The position numbers and the translations under genes were made by a program. A stretch of DNA of 64,000 bases. Source: Erythrophleum ivorense. Its lineage: Eukaryota; Streptophyta; Magnoliopsida; Fabales; Fabaceae. Each line of letters opens with the position of its first letter. Positions within the stretch are counted from its first letter, which is position 1. Below, piece after piece: positions 61,662-64,000 of the stretch. The notes below the pieces were generated by a model. The model made no database searches. It worked only from the letters and a program-made list of their open reading frames with translations, and had not been told where the DNA came from. The stretch spans positions 4,784,001 through 4,848,000 of the forward strand of contig JAIUCV010000001.1 in NCBI GenBank assembly GCA_026724425.1, in the 5' to 3' direction.

Positions 61662-64000
61662 TAAAGAAGACATGGAAAGAGACAAGAGGAAAGCAAGTGG
61701 CAAGATGATTAGACATTTAACCTCTTTATTGTTATTGATCCAATCAAATTTACATAGTCTCATATAATTTATTTATTTATCTAAATATTGGTAAAAATCT
61801 ACAATTTTGGAAAAAGGAGAACGATCTTGTAATAGATAAATGTAGAATGGAAAATGAAGAGGTACCCTCAAGGAAGATATTCGGTAAATATTGTTCTAAA
61901 GAACCCTTGAATGTTCTGTATTTTACTATGAGAATCTAATATTGAAATTTGTCTTAAGATTGGATAGAGAGGAATTTATGGGATGGATCCCACCCCCCAA
62001 AATTATTGAACGAATAATTTCTGACATTTCTCCAATGATATATCAGAATTGTGCTTTTTCTTTTATGTAAATCAAATTTGAGATTTCTTTTTTACAAATT
62101 TAATTTTAATATGCATGTGGAGCCCCACTTTTTATTAAAAAAAAATTGTCTTAATCTACTTTCAATCTTTTATAGTGGACTTGAAAATCATATCATGGCG
62201 ATTACATAATTACAAATTATATTGCGTTGGGCGTATGACTTATAATTTACATTTGAAGCACGAAGAAAGTCAAGCTGCTTATCTTAGCCAACATTAAAAA
62301 TTTAATATTAACGATTAACGCTACTTTAAGTAGTATAAGTGAAGTAAAACTACAAGTAATATCAAGAACTTAAATCTTTTAATATAAAGAAAAAATAAGG
62401 AAATTGTTGTTAGTGTTGGCCAATCCCAATAACTACACTTGTTAATTTGGGTTAATCCAACCTGGAACGAAATTAGAAAAAGCAGTTTTGGGGGTTTTTT
62501 TTTTGTTGGGGGAGGGGGAGGGAATATTATTTAACACAAATACTAATAGCTATTTAAAAAAAAAAGAAACTTTAAGTATTTATTAAACTGATATAATAAT
62601 AAAATTTATTAAAATTAAAAATTACAGACACATAATGATTAGAAAGACAGATAAGTATAATAACACAAATAAATATATTAATACAAGAAAAGTACATACT
62701 AGAGACTTTAAAAATTTTTAGAGGAGTAGATTGGAAATTTCAAGGTTTCAAGAATATATGTTAAAAATTTTTAAAAAAATTTAAAGGAGACAGATTAAAA
62801 ATTTGGAGGGGGATAATAGTATATACATATATACCATCTATAAATTTTTTCTTTTTTTAGGAGATACAACTACCGCTAAAATTAGTAAGTTGGGTTCGTC
62901 CTTGAGTCCAACCCTAATTTGTCCTAGGACTATATAAGGTCAGGTTTAAAAAATTGTTTTTAGTTATGAAGTGTCAATTTATTAGCACAGTATGACTCTT
63001 TAAGAACTCAAAAGGTTGGTTTTAAAAACTTAATCCCAAGAGTTAGGCTTAATAAATTATAATTTTTTCTTTGATATAAAACATATTTTGATATTTGTAT
63101 ATACTAAAAAATATATCTAGTAATTTATTGTGAAGGGCGAGATGAGTTAGTAACCTATAATTTGATGAAAACTATATATATATATATATATGTTTGTCAA
63201 CTAAAATATTTAATAAGTAAACTAAATTTTTTACAATAAAATAATTTATTTTTTGTCTAAATTTTTGTTTTTAACTCTAACAAAATTATAAAATTTTGCC
63301 TAAAAGTATAAATCTAACGGTTTAGTCTGACTTGACCCTATTAAGCTCTAAGGCCCGACAGAAAAAATTCCTAATTAAAATAGGATGTTATTGTATTAGT
63401 TTAACCTAATTAATTTTTAGAGTTGAATGGTAGATCTTAAGAGCTTAGTTTATTTTGATAACTCTAATTTTATAATGAATTATAAATTTTATTTTTTTAT
63501 TTTGTTAAATGAGTTTTTCATTCTCTTTATAAATTTTTTTTTTCTTTTAACTTGAGCAAATTCAAATCTCATAACAATTTTAGTCAAAGAGTCATGAGCC
63601 ATCTATTGGATTTATATGGACCAAAAAAGCCAAACCATCATTGAACTCAGAATAATTATTCCAATTTTATGCGGGATATTGATGGCTTCTCAGTTGAACT
63701 ATGATTGTAATCGTGCAATTTAAAAATTAAAAAAGAAAAATAACACTAACAATAAAAGAAAATTTCAGTCTTGGAAAATAAATTAGTAGCTTAACTATGT
63801 TTTTGTTTGTAAATTTTCAATCTGTAGCATTTTTTTTTGTTATATCAATCAAAACATATTTTAGAACACTAAAAAAGTTTGAAGATTATTTTAGAATACT
63901 AAAAATAATTAAAAGACCATTTCAAAATATTAAATAGATTTAGGGGATGAATGTGATATAAATTAAAATTTAAAGGATTAAATTAAAAAATTAAAAGTTT

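Larger units (their letters stand above)
59710..64000. other. AT-rich intergenic DNA with foldback elements and microsatellites
   Basis: No gene is seen. 59710-59810 is the TPD1-like 3' flank. Two related foldback elements lie at 60160-60378 and 60735-61073. (TA)n is at about 61614-61658, and shorter (TA)n runs are near 60025 and 63175. From 62000 to the end there are only AT-rich sequence and short frames. Confidence 0.55.

Noticed and set aside
1..64000. CRISPR arrays, rRNA or tRNA genes, bacterial-style operons or a novel defence system
   Set aside because: No regularly spaced repeats, rRNA-like blocks or convincing cloverleaf were seen by eye. The gene structure is eukaryotic throughout. 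A tRNA scan was not possible, so a single tRNA could have been missed.

Overview
This is a nuclear plant chromosome segment, almost certainly from a eudicot. It is strongly AT-rich, its genes have GT-AG introns, and it carries plant-only gene families (a GLR channel gene, an ELF6-type JmjC demethylase, a chloroplast YL1-like gene, a TPD1-like secreted protein, a NATA-type acetyltransferase). It also carries plant retroelements (RTE LINE, Ty1/copia, a probable solo LTR) and many inverted-repeat elements. The species cannot be read from the sequence. No operons, rRNA, CRISPR or virus genes were seen.

Layout. About 0.75-4.33 kb (minus): a five-exon glutamate receptor-like channel gene. 9.0-11.8 kb: a 5'-truncated, decayed RTE-clade LINE with a 19-bp target-site duplication. 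13.07-15.47 kb (plus): a four-exon YELLOW LEAF 1-like chloroplast protein gene. 19.55-31.56 kb: a decayed tandem array of NATA-like N-acetyltransferase units, with one intact gene (19.55-20.26), one pseudogene stopped by a nonsense codon (26.2-26.9) and one 5' stub (29.6-29.8). Parts of the flanking DNA are duplicated along with the genes. 31.80-41.07 kb (minus): a complete seven-exon ELF6-like histone demethylase with JmjN, JmjC and C-terminal zinc fingers. 43.96-48.61 kb: a degraded Ty1/copia element lacking most of its reverse transcriptase. 48.88-49.2 kb (minus): two adjacent fragments that look like a receptor-kinase C-terminus and an AT-hook (AHL) protein. 49.78-50.79 kb: a 1-kb element with inverted repeats of about 200 bp. 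53.35-56.13 kb: a probable 2.8-kb solo LTR. 56.82-57.0 kb: an internally deleted TPD1-like pseudogene. 59.25-59.71 kb (plus): an intact two-exon TPD1-like gene. The rest is AT-rich intergenic DNA with microsatellites and hairpin-type MITE candidates.

The five apparently intact genes (GLR, YL1-like, NATA-like, ELF6-like, TPD1-like) belong to unrelated pathways: membrane signalling, chloroplast function, small-molecule acetylation, chromatin demethylation and secreted peptide signalling. Nothing suggests a gene cluster or a new multi-gene system. The most informative signals are structural: the three-unit NATA array that also copied DNA flanking ELF6, the chimeric pseudogene patch, RTE tail insertions with target-site duplications, and duplication in the TPD1-like promoter. 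Exon boundaries were derived by hand from splice sites. For each multi-exon gene the exon lengths sum to a multiple of three, which supports the models. Family names rest on recognised motifs, not on a database search.
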